This document shows, in pieces, positions 44,501 through 52,605 of a stretch of DNA of 64,000 nucleotides. This DNA comes from Promethearchaeota archaeon (GTDB lineage Archaea > Asgardarchaeota > Lokiarchaeia > Helarchaeales > RDOG01). The position numbers were made by a program, and so were the translations under genes. Location of the stretch: assembly GCA_011365055.1 (NCBI GenBank), contig RDOG01000004.1, positions 62,001-126,000 on the forward strand. The letters run 5' to 3'. Within the stretch, counting starts at the first letter, position 1. Each line of letters starts with the position of its first letter. The notes below the pieces were generated by a model that did no database searches, had not been told where the DNA came from, and saw only the letters and a program-made list of their open reading frames with translations.

Positions 44501-45657
44501 TTGATAATAATGATGGAAACTACACGGTGACCGTTCCTCTAAATGATACGAATCTTGCAGCAATCATTCAAGCAGGCTATTGGACCCTCAGAATCAGTGC
44601 AGCCCTTGAAAATAGAACAACTGGAATAGCATATATTAATTTCAATATAACTGGAAGAACTTCTTATTCATTATTTAACAATACTAACGAAGATAACTTG
44701 ATTATTGGGAGCGACATAACGGCAATTAAGAATATTACCACGTTTTATAATGAAAGCGCAGTTTTAATCATTTATTTCAATAGTACAGATTTTAATGTCT
44801 ATTTAACGGGCGCATCCATTAATGCGAATTGGTCTTGGGGCATATCAATAACTCCTATTGGAGGAAACGGTACTTATGCAATTAGATTCTTCAGAGGTGC
44901 TTCAACAGGAGTACATGATGTTAACTTAAATCTTAGTTTATCTCAATATCAATCAGTGATGATAGAATTTAGCATTATAATTCTTCCAAAGCATCAGACC
45001 AACATTACGATAATATCAGCAATTCCAGCGTCCCTACCTGCAGGTACTGTATTTAAAATAGTTATAAGACTTTTTGACCAAACGGCAAATAGTCCATTAA
45101 GTTCGGGTACCATTATCTTTATTATTGCAGGAGAAGTATATATACGAACCGTAAACGCATCAGGATATGCAAATGTAAGCTTTACCGTCCCATCAGTAGC
45201 ATTTTCTATTGAAATTTCCTACCAAGGAGCATTCGGAAATAACATGACGGCAATCCTTCCATTGACCGTGCAAGTAACAACAGGACTTGATTGGACATTC
45301 GTAATTATTGTTGTTGTAATCGTAATGGCAATATCGATAGGAGGAACCGTTACAGCTGTGATAATACGGCAAAGGCGGAAGCAAGCAATAGAGAGAACCA
45401 AAGCGCGTAAAAAGCAAGTCGTTAGCAGTGTAACAGACGTGGCGAACCTCAAAGATATAGTGGTTATACTAAAAGAAACTGGAACAGACATATTTCATTA
45501 TCCTATTGAGGAAGGAATGGACCCAACACTATTTTCAGGTTTTCTAACAGCGGTCAGAGAATTTGGAAAAGAATTAATAAGAACCGAAGAAACGCAAAAG
45601 AAAAGGCGCGAAGATGAGCTGAACCAAGAAGAAGAAAAGTCAGAAGAAAATAACTAA
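38548..45657 (+). CDS. Giant repetitive surface protein with a longin/roadblock-like cytosolic tail
   Basis: 2369 residues. A signal peptide (about 1-28) precedes an N-terminal domain shared with the 445-residue neighbour. Tandem beta-sandwich repeats follow, marked by GTDLGTTYYNNS (near 672, 1170 and 1495) and DLTYNGTIASLYTYPT (two copies, near 1055 and 1375). The protein is very rich in Asn-X-Ser/Thr. A membrane helix lies at about 2249-2273, followed by RQRRKQ. The 95-residue tail contains LKDIVVILKETGTDIFHYP and DPTLFSGFLTAVREFGKEL, reminiscent of the start of longin/roadblock-type GTPase regulators common in Asgard genomes. Repeat copies have diverged at silent sites, so duplication is old. 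Probable adhesin/S-layer-type receptor signalling inward; inference. Confidence 0.75.
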   Translation: MTKKKGFTLIFTIFFLLSMFLPLIPMIPFINSNNTDSIDSINDPLDLFTKNSSKISQGSATGTGNNQTLLLTCEKNEIFSFYNTSIDIPIPTSNWNVSQGYFNFSSINASLFHKIINDNEQNQRYPDDTTTGASFQPACTSFNITADTNLTGISARMAKTSNYFAQELRVLIYNASWVVNHHEPPSTAVAPIYSEDFEVPPSGGTDSNPQWKNFTFTNPIFLNTSETVNNTFFIQFQQLGGTIKWYYQESDNKTTSLYWTGFAWNAITDSSPGGNVDLTLKVNLTNYSPFPSEARMKINGTSIENLDNENYGYGQLTLDKTKIDQGDFSQISFDVTASSDLNFTVNWTCNFENLTTITPEYELSSGGDTEWNATFSGNFLANSFNQEINMSIGQDWENSTVYNNSVVYNDILVDESNDWVFIDNISTNGSWVISSSQEYYGNTIQMYQYGSLNNVTTSKLVNMSDTIYINATLSGATSGEANLTIFDPAGSIIVNKSNNNTITSSLITFTDVILPNVATTNGTYTIQVLWWNGSATSLIQTNLEIINRTQLVLLSDAQITGQHYIGDSINISVYLNDTSKGSGSPCGDADISIEVFNLTDESTVETFSGTSISEGLLGSGFYNYTLDTTNYINGSYKIRVNSTKLGAVNHTLNTSSFSLIFDTNLTLVNFAGTDLGTTYYNNSIFLKFAYDFNNSRYLYDQNVSIGAAFDDATYDNGGTWLPSFNDIITSDPMAGEVTRAYMRFQINLSRSATVTKANLYINITSTTDPDIRIALIEDECSSFPFGSGDETDYPESSNYIDYNASQSIGWNTVDISSLVQAFVNRDNYHPGQYMGLKFKEIFITPDSGDQISISAFETGVAYSSYIDLEANGGEDIVSNPSTVTIQVDAESPETLHLNSTTNTYDIQLNSTEHSFITHTLQVVAQKMGYKNHSKSYSWTTVGANGRIENFLVNQQAVINNTGIVNTNYPNNISISFQYLNDTSIDGAIANVSINGTYEKPINYYSGTETYNFTLNFAEIDYNSTYPETLPKEISVKISKYGYDPLFYNFTWNYDRATTDLTYNGTIASLYTYPTNLTLTLNYSVSSVYPNEEVENARVKVYINDTDYDIPWDPISGLYNVTLNNTNFYNRTETWNITITADRNGFENRIVQFWWNTSEILTSLSLDNIVGTDLGTTYYNNSLYLKYSYNTTSPNTWIQNPDVITIQIDGNTPVTLNTNGSFECYDYSLDSKIYPFGPHTIQVIAQKYGYQNWTRNYTWTTEDAISRIESFLVDGSPVTNITGTVYTNYPNNLTISFVYTNDTAIYGAFANVSIDGTYLKNISYYGATGTYNFTLDFTEINYNSTYPNIIAPVIMINVSKYGYTPAWYNFTWNYSRATTDLTYNGTIASLYTYPTSLTLTLNYSVSSEYSNEEVEDALVTCLVDNNLYTIIAYDSGSGLYNLTLDIDVFPFLNDTAVRNVTINASRNGFENQTIQFWWNVTEILATFTLDTPTIIGTDLGTTYWNNSIFLKFYYNTTAPNQYIQDPDVAKLWLGSNEYDLTYNITSNSYDIMLNTSPSDYGFKIHNIMVNFSKYGYNNFTQNYTWTIDPADTFFNTFDINNQVGLSNNSVISTYYPENISIGLQFFNDTTIDNATVTARVNGGTYPFTYNPLTETYNITLNFTQLSYADDANLIKNINITAWKYGYNIVYYNFSWKFSEAPTSYTLHSPTPIGIDLPNSYYAESINISMNFTRIVPTTGPVSHAQIGLEIRNLGSNALIGHELLIYDAGSGLFNITLNTTDYGIQQLKLLFNASVFGYQDYLVLDRLEYHWNILPNPNTALILYANVSNMVAYNYSYIWGYSVNFTVFYNDTATGTPIDRGQGTTLGGWINDHNNQRIRNLQDSDFYEINAGNYTIHIQNLNSSSGPYNINLTASAPAYGPRTILNIYLYVNGTQTTLISNNTVLNHLTWGGTLTFNLTYNDTTWNQLLIGATLSNNWTIGGVDWVDNNDGNYTVTVPLNDTNLAAIIQAGYWTLRISAALENRTTGIAYINFNITGRTSYSLFNNTNEDNLIIGSDITAIKNITTFYNESAVLIIYFNSTDFNVYLTGASINANWSWGISITPIGGNGTYAIRFFRGASTGVHDVNLNLSLSQYQSVMIEFSIIILPKHQTNITIISAIPASLPAGTVFKIVIRLFDQTANSPLSSGTIIFIIAGEVYIRTVNASGYANVSFTVPSVAFSIEISYQGAFGNNMTAILPLTVQVTTGLDWTFVIIVVVIVMAISIGGTVTAVIIRQRRKQAIERTKARKKQVVSSVTDVANLKDIVVILKETGTDIFHYPIEEGMDPTLFSGFLTAVREFGKELIRTEETQKKRREDELNQEEEKSEENN

Positions 45658-45982
45658 AACTTATATTTTTTTTTATTTTTTATTTTTTAAAAATTCTCTA
45701 TTTAATTCAAAAGACTTTTATCTATTCTTTTAATATATCAATCTTGTATAAACCTTTATTTGCTATTGTGACAATGACACTTATTGCTAGCATTAAAATG
45801 AATAGATATTCCTAAAATTTTTTTATAAGAACTTGTGAAGAATGCAAATTTGCTATTTATTTTTTGCGAAATACGATATTTATATTGCGAAAAGGTAATA
45901 TATATACAATGGTTTTTCAAAAAATCTCGTTTTTTCAATTTTTTTTTGCGAGATTTTTATAAAAACAAAAGAGTTGAGAAGA
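45658..45982. other. Intergenic leader region with a 10-bp hairpin
   Basis: A TATA-like TAATATATATAC (about 45897-45908) is followed by AAAAATCTCG (45920-45929) and CGAGATTTTT (45949-45958), a perfect 10-bp stem around a T-rich loop, ending 24 bases before the next gene. TTGCGA recurs three times. It may be an operator or a structured leader. Confidence 0.4.
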
Positions 45983-47311
45983 ATGAAAAAAAATCAGATT
46001 TTAGTTATATTAACAGTAATATCGATATTAACAATACCGAATTTTCTGATTTCTTTAATTAGCTCAAATAATAATCTCAATTTTGGCTTATCAATGCACT
46101 CCATGGCAGTAAATGACCAAACTTTAGTCATGTCTTGTGAAAAGCAAGTTTTTATAGAAAATTGCAATGATATTGATGATTTTACTATAAATACAAATGA
46201 TTGGGACTTAAATGAAGTTCAATTATCCTTCTCGCAACTCCAAGCTTCAAATTTTTTAAAGACTATTAATGATCAAGATAGCAAAAAATACCCTGATGAT
46301 TCAACAGTAGTTGGATTCCAGCCCGCAGCAACTTCTTTTCAAATTTCTCATTCAACTAATCTCAAAGGTATATCTTTATACATGAGTAAAAACGGTGATT
46401 ATTTTGCAGAAGAACTCAGAATCTTAATCTATAATTCTTCATGGGTGTATAATCATCATGAACCTCCTTCTCCTTCAAATGCGCCGATTTATTATGAGGA
46501 TTTTGAAGTTACGCCATCAGGATCAATAGATATTGAACCTCAATGGAAAAATTTTGAATTTTCTTCTCCAGTATATCTTGATATTGATGATACTGTTAAT
46601 AACACGTTTTTTGTTCAATTAAGACAATTGGGCGGAAATTTAAACTGGTTTTATCAGGTAAGTGAAAGTAAAACGACTTCTTTATATTGGTCAGGCTATT
46701 CCTGGAATGCCATAACAGATTCCCAGACAAGTTCTAACGTGGATTTAACGTTAAAAGTTAATTTAATGGATTATAGCTTTTTTCCATCGGAGGCACAAAT
46801 GAAAGTTAATGGTAGTCTTGTTTCTGATACCGCAGATTTGGGAATAGGGGAACTTACTCTAATTGGACCCTACACTGGGGCAAATGTGTACTTTGACATT
46901 AGTTCTGAAAGTGGAAGAATTAATTATTCAGTGAATTACTTATCAAAATTACAAACGGAGACAAACATTACTCCTGCATCCACGGATAATGGTGAAAGTA
47001 TTGAATGGACCTTGGAATTTGAAGCTACATTTCTTCCAGATTCCTTTAATAATGAAATAAAAGTAACTATTGGAGAAGAATGGACTTCAACGAAAGTATA
47101 TTTGAACTCCGTTGAATATTCAGATGCAACCGTAGATTATACGAATGATCAAGTATTGATTCATAATGTTATCGTGAATGGTATATGGAAGGTCGTATCG
47201 ACCGAGGAAAATCAAGGATCAGACCCCGAACCAACCCCCGTACCTGAACCTCCTCATCATTGGTGGTGGAGATTTTGGTTTTTTATATGGAGATTGTTTT
47301 TTAGAAGATAG
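45983..47311 (+). CDS. Secreted paralogue of the giant surface protein's N-terminal domain
   Basis: About 442 residues from ATG 45983 (TTG 45974 is in frame but less likely). It has a signal peptide followed by a domain clearly related to residues 60-300 of the 2369-residue neighbour (shared WKNF, NNTFFVQ, TTSLYW, NVDLTLKVN). The end is odd: a Pro-rich linker (PEPTPVPEPP), then HHWWWRFWFFIWRLFFRR, a short aromatic segment with a basic end. That looks like a membrane anchor or sorting tail but lacks a normal-length span or PGF motif. Probably a surface partner of the larger protein. Confidence 0.7.
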   Translation: MKKNQILVILTVISILTIPNFLISLISSNNNLNFGLSMHSMAVNDQTLVMSCEKQVFIENCNDIDDFTINTNDWDLNEVQLSFSQLQASNFLKTINDQDSKKYPDDSTVVGFQPAATSFQISHSTNLKGISLYMSKNGDYFAEELRILIYNSSWVYNHHEPPSPSNAPIYYEDFEVTPSGSIDIEPQWKNFEFSSPVYLDIDDTVNNTFFVQLRQLGGNLNWFYQVSESKTTSLYWSGYSWNAITDSQTSSNVDLTLKVNLMDYSFFPSEAQMKVNGSLVSDTADLGIGELTLIGPYTGANVYFDISSESGRINYSVNYLSKLQTETNITPASTDNGESIEWTLEFEATFLPDSFNNEIKVTIGEEWTSTKVYLNSVEYSDATVDYTNDQVLIHNVIVNGIWKVVSTEENQGSDPEPTPVPEPPHHWWWRFWFFIWRLFFRR

Positions 47312-47375
47312 AATCAGTTAAAAATAAATTAATTCTTTTTTTTTTATTTTAAGATACTCTTATGGATAATATTGT

Positions 47376-47498
47376 TTAAAATATTCGTTTTCTTGTAATT
47401 TCCTGATCTTGTTTTGGTACTTTCTTTAACTTTTTTTCAATTTTCTTTTCCAATTTTCTAATTTTTTCATCATAAAGGAACTCTTTTTTAACCTCCAC
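47376..47498 (-). CDS. Possible 40-residue charged helix
   Basis: GTG 47498 opens 40 codons (MEVKKEFLYDEKIRKLEKKI at the start) with a GGAGGT site 14 bases upstream. Lys/Glu-rich throughout, like a short coiled coil. It lies in the 400-base gap between the surface protein and integrase genes; the rest of that gap holds nothing I can support. Confidence 0.35.
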   Translation of the reverse strand: MEVKKEFLYDEKIRKLEKKIEKKLKKVPKQDQEITRKRIF

Positions 47499-47724
47499 TT
47501 TTATGATACCCAACCTCCATTAAAATAGACTATTAAATTATATAAAATTAAAATATATTTTTATCTATTGAATTTAAATACTCCAAATCCTTGTTTATTG
47601 ATTTAATTGGAATCTATTATCACTTAAATTCCCTATCTACTTGTCGCAAGTTATCCACTCTTAGATACGGAATCCAAAAGTTTAACCGATAAAATGATTT
47701 TCGGAATAAATAAAGGTGATAAAA

Positions 47725-50619
47725 ATGTTATCGGTTAATTCTAGAATAATTAAGGTCATAAATACAAATGATTCGGAAAATTTCAAGGCAAAATCAACAT
47801 TTCTTGATTTTAAAAAGTATTTACAAGATAAAAAACTGCATAATACGTCAATAATTAATAAATTTCGTGTTTTACAGGATTTTTTTTCAACAATGGAAAT
47901 AACTCAAATTGAATCCACAAGAGTAGAGGATGTAGAAGATTATAAACGTGTTTTACTCAAAAGAAAAAGTACTAGAGGTAGTCCTTTAAGTGCCCATTCC
48001 ATCAACCAGAAATTACATGCGATTAAATCTTTTTTCTCCTATCTTCGAAACTTGAAACGAAGAGAACTTGTTAGAAAACGATACAAAAAAGGAGTAAGTT
48101 CTGAATATTTAGATAAATTACGTCAAGTTATTGATGAATTTGAGTTTATTTGTGAAGTCGAAAATATCAAGAAAGAAAAACCCGACTTGATTCCTCCTTA
48201 TACCTTAAAGGAATTAATAAAAATGTTACGAGTCACGTTATTTAAGAACGATATAGAATTGGAACATTTAAATAGTAAAAAAAAGAATTTTGAAATTAAA
48301 ATAGCATATCGGGATTTCATCATTATTCTTTTTAGTGCCGTTGGAACAGGAGCAAGGAATACAGCAGTTCGTTTACTTCTTAAAGAGGATTTAGACTGTA
48401 ATAAATGTATGGGAGCTTTTCTTCTGAAATTTTTTTTCTTTAATTTGATTGAGGTTAATTGTAAAAAATGTATTCCTACCGTATTATTATCACGAAAGAA
48501 TCGGGAATCTAAATATCGTGTTAGAATCGAAAAAAAGGTATGTCAACTCGTGAAAGATTACATCATCAATAATAATAACGACCCAGATTGCCCCTATGTT
48601 TTTCCATCAATTCGTCCTGTTACAAAATTCTCAATAATTGCACAAAAAAAACTTAAGTATCCGTTTTTAAAAACCATGCAAATCACAAGGATCATGAAAA
48701 GAGCAAAAATAAGAGCAGGTTTACCTGATGATAATCGAGGATATCATTCTAATCGAAGAACATTCATAACTGAAATATATAAAAATGGAACCAAATATGA
48801 ACTCGTGTCAAAACAAGTTGATCATCAATCGATGCTTGGTGTAACCGGTGTTTATGAATCATCAAATCCAGAGGATTGGAATATTAAATTTATTGATATT
48901 AGAAACTTAATGCCCGAAATTAATCAAATTAATTGGAGAATGCTAAATAAAAAAATAAATGCTCAAAAACTTGAAATTGTAAAAAAAATTGCAATAGCAA
49001 AGGGAGGAGAATGTTTATCCAAGACTTTCACTCGGAAATTAAAATTTCGTTGTAGTGAAAAACATGAATGGAGAACCAGATATAAAAACGTCAGATATGG
49101 TAATTGGTGTCCTAAATGCGGCAGAAATAAAAAGTATGATTTAAAAACAGTCAAAAAAGAAGCGCGTAAATTTGGTTACCGATGCCTTTCGAATACGTAT
49201 ATTTCTTGTGATATAAAAATGACTTTTCGCTGCAAGAATAAACATGAATGGGAAGCACCATGGTATTCAATTCAAAGAGGACAAGGATGCCCTTATTGTG
49301 CAGGTAATGCAAAACTCGCAATAGAGAAACTACAAAAATTAGCTGAAAGACGGGGAGGACAGTTAATAAGTACTAAATATATAAATACTAATGAGAAACT
49401 TCTTTGGAAATGTAAGTATGGACACAGGTTCAAGAGAACAGCTGGGGAAGTCAAGTATTTTAAACGTTGGTGCTATATTTGTCAGCGACCTCATAATAAA
49501 ATAACAATTGAAGACGTTAAAAAATTTGCTAGAGTACATAAAGGCAAGCTTATTTCTGAAGAATATAAAAATTTGACCTCTGAACTATTATGGGAATGTG
49601 CTAATAAACATCAATTTAAAGGAAGTTATTACAACGTCAGAAATAGAAAGAACTTTTGTCTTTTATGTGCAAAAATTCCTACTAGTAATAAACTTACTAT
49701 TTATGATCTCCAAGCTTTAGCAAATGAAAGAAGTGGCGAATGTTTATCGGAAGCGCATGAATATAAAAATATCAAAAGTGTCCTTAAATGGCGATGTAAA
49801 AATAATCATGAATGGATGGATAAGGTTAGTGCCATTAAATATGAAAAAAGATGGTGTCCTATCTGTACTAGGAGATATGAATCATGTTATCGACCTCCAT
49901 TTACAATTCAAGAAATAAGAAAAATAGCTGAAGCGCGTGGAGGGGAATGTTTATCAACTAAAGAAGATTATCAAAATCGATCTTCACAATTGATTTGGCA
50001 ATGTGCTAAAAAGCATAAGTGGAAAGCAAATTTAGTGTCTGTTTTAGATGGTTATTGGTGTCCAGAATGTGAACCAAGAAAAGGATATACTGTTGAGGAT
50101 TTAAAAAAATTTGCTGAATCCAAGGGATTTAAGTTTTTATCAAAGGAGTACAAAAGCAGAACCATTGAATATGAATGGGAATGCAAAAATAAACATAAAA
50201 TAAAAGCTTCATTACGCAGAATGCTTTCTAATGATACTTGTATAGAATGTAAAAAAGTTGAATTATTACAAAAATGCAGAGAAATTGCACATAAGAAAGG
50301 TGGGCAATGCTTATCTCACGAATTAAAGGATATTAGAAGTTATGTTCTTCTTAGATGTTCAAAAGGTGACGATTGGAAAACAAGGCCTAAAGCGATTCTT
50401 AATGGTGAATGGTGCCCAAAGTGTTCGATAGAAAAGAAATATACATTGCAAGATGCATATGATTTAGCTTATAGAAATGGAGGTGCCTGTTTATCTCTTG
50501 ATGTCGGTGATGGGAATCTTGACCTTTTATGGCAATGTAAAAACGGACACCGATGGAAATCACCTTTAATTAAACTTATTAATTCTAAAAATTGGTGTAT
50601 TCAGTGTAATTCACCATGA
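47725..50619 (+). CDS. Tyrosine recombinase fused to nine treble-clef zinc fingers
   Basis: 964 residues from ATG 47725, four bases after GGTGAT. Residues about 15-115 are a SAM-like core-binding domain and 175-390 the catalytic domain, with R211 (GARNTAV), H341 and R344 (HSNRR), H367 (VDHQS) and Y377 (GVYE). All catalytic residues are present. From about 420 to the end nine units of about 60 residues follow the pattern W/F-x-C-x3-H-x-W ... WCPxC, the treble-clef (DUF4379-like) finger. One unit has D for H. The fingers could read a long DNA site or tether the enzyme to a partner. A tRNA-like gene lies about 600 bases downstream, fitting site-specific integration. Fusion on this scale is unusual for archaeal integrases. 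Confidence 0.85.
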   Translation: MLSVNSRIIKVINTNDSENFKAKSTFLDFKKYLQDKKLHNTSIINKFRVLQDFFSTMEITQIESTRVEDVEDYKRVLLKRKSTRGSPLSAHSINQKLHAIKSFFSYLRNLKRRELVRKRYKKGVSSEYLDKLRQVIDEFEFICEVENIKKEKPDLIPPYTLKELIKMLRVTLFKNDIELEHLNSKKKNFEIKIAYRDFIIILFSAVGTGARNTAVRLLLKEDLDCNKCMGAFLLKFFFFNLIEVNCKKCIPTVLLSRKNRESKYRVRIEKKVCQLVKDYIINNNNDPDCPYVFPSIRPVTKFSIIAQKKLKYPFLKTMQITRIMKRAKIRAGLPDDNRGYHSNRRTFITEIYKNGTKYELVSKQVDHQSMLGVTGVYESSNPEDWNIKFIDIRNLMPEINQINWRMLNKKINAQKLEIVKKIAIAKGGECLSKTFTRKLKFRCSEKHEWRTRYKNVRYGNWCPKCGRNKKYDLKTVKKEARKFGYRCLSNTYISCDIKMTFRCKNKHEWEAPWYSIQRGQGCPYCAGNAKLAIEKLQKLAERRGGQLISTKYINTNEKLLWKCKYGHRFKRTAGEVKYFKRWCYICQRPHNKITIEDVKKFARVHKGKLISEEYKNLTSELLWECANKHQFKGSYYNVRNRKNFCLLCAKIPTSNKLTIYDLQALANERSGECLSEAHEYKNIKSVLKWRCKNNHEWMDKVSAIKYEKRWCPICTRRYESCYRPPFTIQEIRKIAEARGGECLSTKEDYQNRSSQLIWQCAKKHKWKANLVSVLDGYWCPECEPRKGYTVEDLKKFAESKGFKFLSKEYKSRTIEYEWECKNKHKIKASLRRMLSNDTCIECKKVELLQKCREIAHKKGGQCLSHELKDIRSYVLLRCSKGDDWKTRPKAILNGEWCPKCSIEKKYTLQDAYDLAYRNGGACLSLDVGDGNLDLLWQCKNGHRWKSPLIKLINSKNWCIQCNSP

Positions 50620-50668
50620 ATATTATAGAAAAATGAGGAAAAGTCTATAATTTAAAGACTTTCTATTT

Positions 50669-51115
50669 TTATTTAATATATTCGTCCCATACGTCAAAAA
50701 AAGGTTTCAAAAGGTCCATTATTTCATTAGGGATATAATGAATAATATTTTTGTTTTTTTGTTTCTTCTCTTCTAATGATTGTAAATACCTTTTATTTTT
50801 ATGGAATTCTTCTAAAACACTTGCAGGGATTTCTAAATCTTTTTCCTCTTGAATTTTAAAAAATAATTCATAATGTTCTTTTATCCAAGTGTTCCTAATT
50901 TTCTTGTAGGTTTCAATTTTTTCACTATCTTGTTCTAAATCTATTAATTCTGATATTTTAACGACGTTTAGCGCTATTAATTCTCTAATTTCGATAATAT
51001 TTTTGGTTTGTCTTAATTTTTCAAGATTTTCCCATAATTCTTCTTCTAATTGTGCTGTTATCGATTTATAATTATTTTCTCCTATATCTTGATTAGTATT
51101 TTTCACTTCAATCAA
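50669..51115 (-). CDS. Helical hypothetical protein (148 aa)
   Basis: TTG 51115 behind AGAGGTATATAA. All-helical, Glu/Lys-rich, no known motif. It lies between the integrase and the tRNA-like gene, convergent with the integrase, so it may belong to the same element. Function unknown. Confidence 0.5.
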   Translation of the reverse strand: MIEVKNTNQDIGENNYKSITAQLEEELWENLEKLRQTKNIIEIRELIALNVVKISELIDLEQDSEKIETYKKIRNTWIKEHYELFFKIQEEKDLEIPASVLEEFHKNKRYLQSLEEKKQKNKNIIHYIPNEIMDLLKPFFDVWDEYIK

Positions 51116-51226
51116 TATTATATACCTCTTATTTTGTATAAAAATTATATTATATAAAAATCATTAATTTTAAATATAAAAACCAATTAATTACAATTGA
51201 GTGCTCCTAATTTTTTGTTTTTCCGG

Positions 51227-51299
51227 TGGAGTGGTCGGGATTCGAACCCGAAACTTTAGGACGAGTGCTCCTAACGTTTTCCCATTAAACTACCACCCC
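51227..51299 (-). tRNA. tRNA-like gene, anticodon not assignable
   Basis: 73 bases fold as a tRNA. Acceptor GGGGTGG/CCACTCC (one G-U), TA at 8-9, D arm GTTT-AATGGGA-AAAC, T arm TCGGG-TTCGAAT-CCCGA, discriminator A; CCA is not encoded. The anticodon arm is odd. The best 5-bp stem TAGGA/TCCTA leaves loop GCACTCG, which lacks U33 and would read ACT at 34-36. The alternative TTAGG/CCTAA leaves a nine-base loop. Twelve bases of this arm (TTAGGAGCACTC) recur just downstream of the gene, ending at 51199. It may be a decayed or rearranged tRNA, or the attachment site of the nearby integrase. Isotype unknown. Confidence 0.6.
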
Positions 51300-51337
51300 A
51301 CAATACAACAAAACATTACAAAAAAAGAAAAGAAAAA

Positions 51338-51604
51338 TCAAGCAAGATATCTAAAATATGCATCCAAAGACTTTTTGAATAACTCTACATTCAAGTATGA
51401 ATATTTTAAAAATTCAACGAAATCTTGTTTATATTGACTAATCTGTTCATTTCTTTTTAATTTGTCATTGACCAAATCATTTAGAATTCTCTTTAAATTA
51501 GAATCGTAATTCATCAAGAGTCTGCAATTATTAGCTTTATTTATTAACTTAGTTCCTGAATTTATATCTTGCAATTTTTTCGTCAAAACCATTCCTTGAT
51601 TCAT
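51338..51604 (-). CDS. Small helical protein (88 aa)
   Basis: ATG 51604 follows GGTGATAAAA, a clear ribosome site; the longer frame starting at a GTG is only that site itself. Helical and Lys/Asn-rich, no motif. It lies upstream of the tRNA-like gene on the same strand. Confidence 0.55.
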   Translation of the reverse strand: MNQGMVLTKKLQDINSGTKLINKANNCRLLMNYDSNLKRILNDLVNDKLKRNEQISQYKQDFVEFLKYSYLNVELFKKSLDAYFRYLA

Positions 51605-51613
51605 TTTTATCAC

Positions 51614-51947
51614 CAGATTTAAGTTAACGGTGACTAAGTTATATCGTAGTTTTTTAAATTAGTTATTTTTATAAGACTTAATTAGATAAATCAAGTAAAT
51701 CAAAAAGAAATAAAACCAGAATGAATAAAGTCCTTTAAATAGATTTAATCAAAGTGTTTTTCCTAATCTATTCTAAATCTCTATAATCAATAAATTACTA
51801 ATGTTATAATAGTTTATTTATTATTTTATTTTTGATAATAATATCTCAAAAAGAAAATCATAAAAAATAACAAATATAAAAATGAGATTTATTTAATTTA
51901 TATTAGTCATAGAAAATCGAAAAAAGTATTTTTGTGAGGAGAAATTA
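51614..51947. other. AT-rich intergenic region
   Basis: About 330 bases between divergent genes. I see only promoter-like AT runs and no frame, hairpin or repeat I would support. Confidence 0.5.
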
Positions 51948-52523
51948 TTGGTCAATTTCAACAAGGTTTACAACGATCCTAAAAACATGTTCAATAATGA
52001 AACAATAGGTAATTTTTATAGAGTTTATCCAAAGGAACCGACTCAAAAAGATTTTAAAATACTGGAAAATTCAATAGAATATGCTTTACTTCAAGCAGAA
52101 ATGGTAAAATCAGCAATAAATGATTTTAATGGATTTAATCCCCTTGTAATTTTCATGCTCCAATGTCAGGAATGTCTTTACTCATTACCGCTTTTTCTTC
52201 AATTCCCTTATAAAGATTTGAAAATGATTCTTGAAAAAAAAACTCTCAAGGATAGTTTTAAAGGAATAGATAATTTTTGTGAAAATTGTAGAAAAGAGAT
52301 GGACCTTTCAAGTTTATTTATTTTTGGATTAGCAGATTTAAAAATAGAAAATATCAAAAAAGTGCTCAAAGATATTCTATTTATCAAGATAGAATCAGTT
52401 CTTGGAGACCAAGAAACATTAATTTATAAAATGATAAAAATAAATAAAGAATTTCAATTTAAAGAGTTGGAAAATAAGCAGAAATTTAAAATATTTCATG
52501 GAGATTTTAATATTTATCCTTAA
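51948..52523 (+). CDS. Hypothetical protein with a small Cys cluster (191 aa)
   Basis: TTG 51948 behind GAGGAGAAATTA. Mostly helical, with CQEC near residue 72-75 and CENC near 113-116, two pairs that could hold one metal ion. No recognised family; no membrane span. Confidence 0.6.
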   Translation: MVNFNKVYNDPKNMFNNETIGNFYRVYPKEPTQKDFKILENSIEYALLQAEMVKSAINDFNGFNPLVIFMLQCQECLYSLPLFLQFPYKDLKMILEKKTLKDSFKGIDNFCENCRKEMDLSSLFIFGLADLKIENIKKVLKDILFIKIESVLGDQETLIYKMIKINKEFQFKELENKQKFKIFHGDFNIYP

Positions 52524-52605
52524 TTTTCTCCTTTTTTATTGTTTTTTATTAAAGACATTTAAAGAATAACCATATTATTATAAAAAAAAAGGGAAGATAA
52601 AGAAA

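Noticed and set aside
38548..45657. Very long Asn/Thr-rich frame suspected to be chance or an assembly fusion
   Set aside because: Signal peptide, membrane helix and repeats with silent-site divergence show it is a real, old protein-coding gene.
51201..51437. Plus-strand frame containing GVVGIRTRN
   Set aside because: This is the familiar false protein made by translating a tRNA gene's T arm from the wrong strand.
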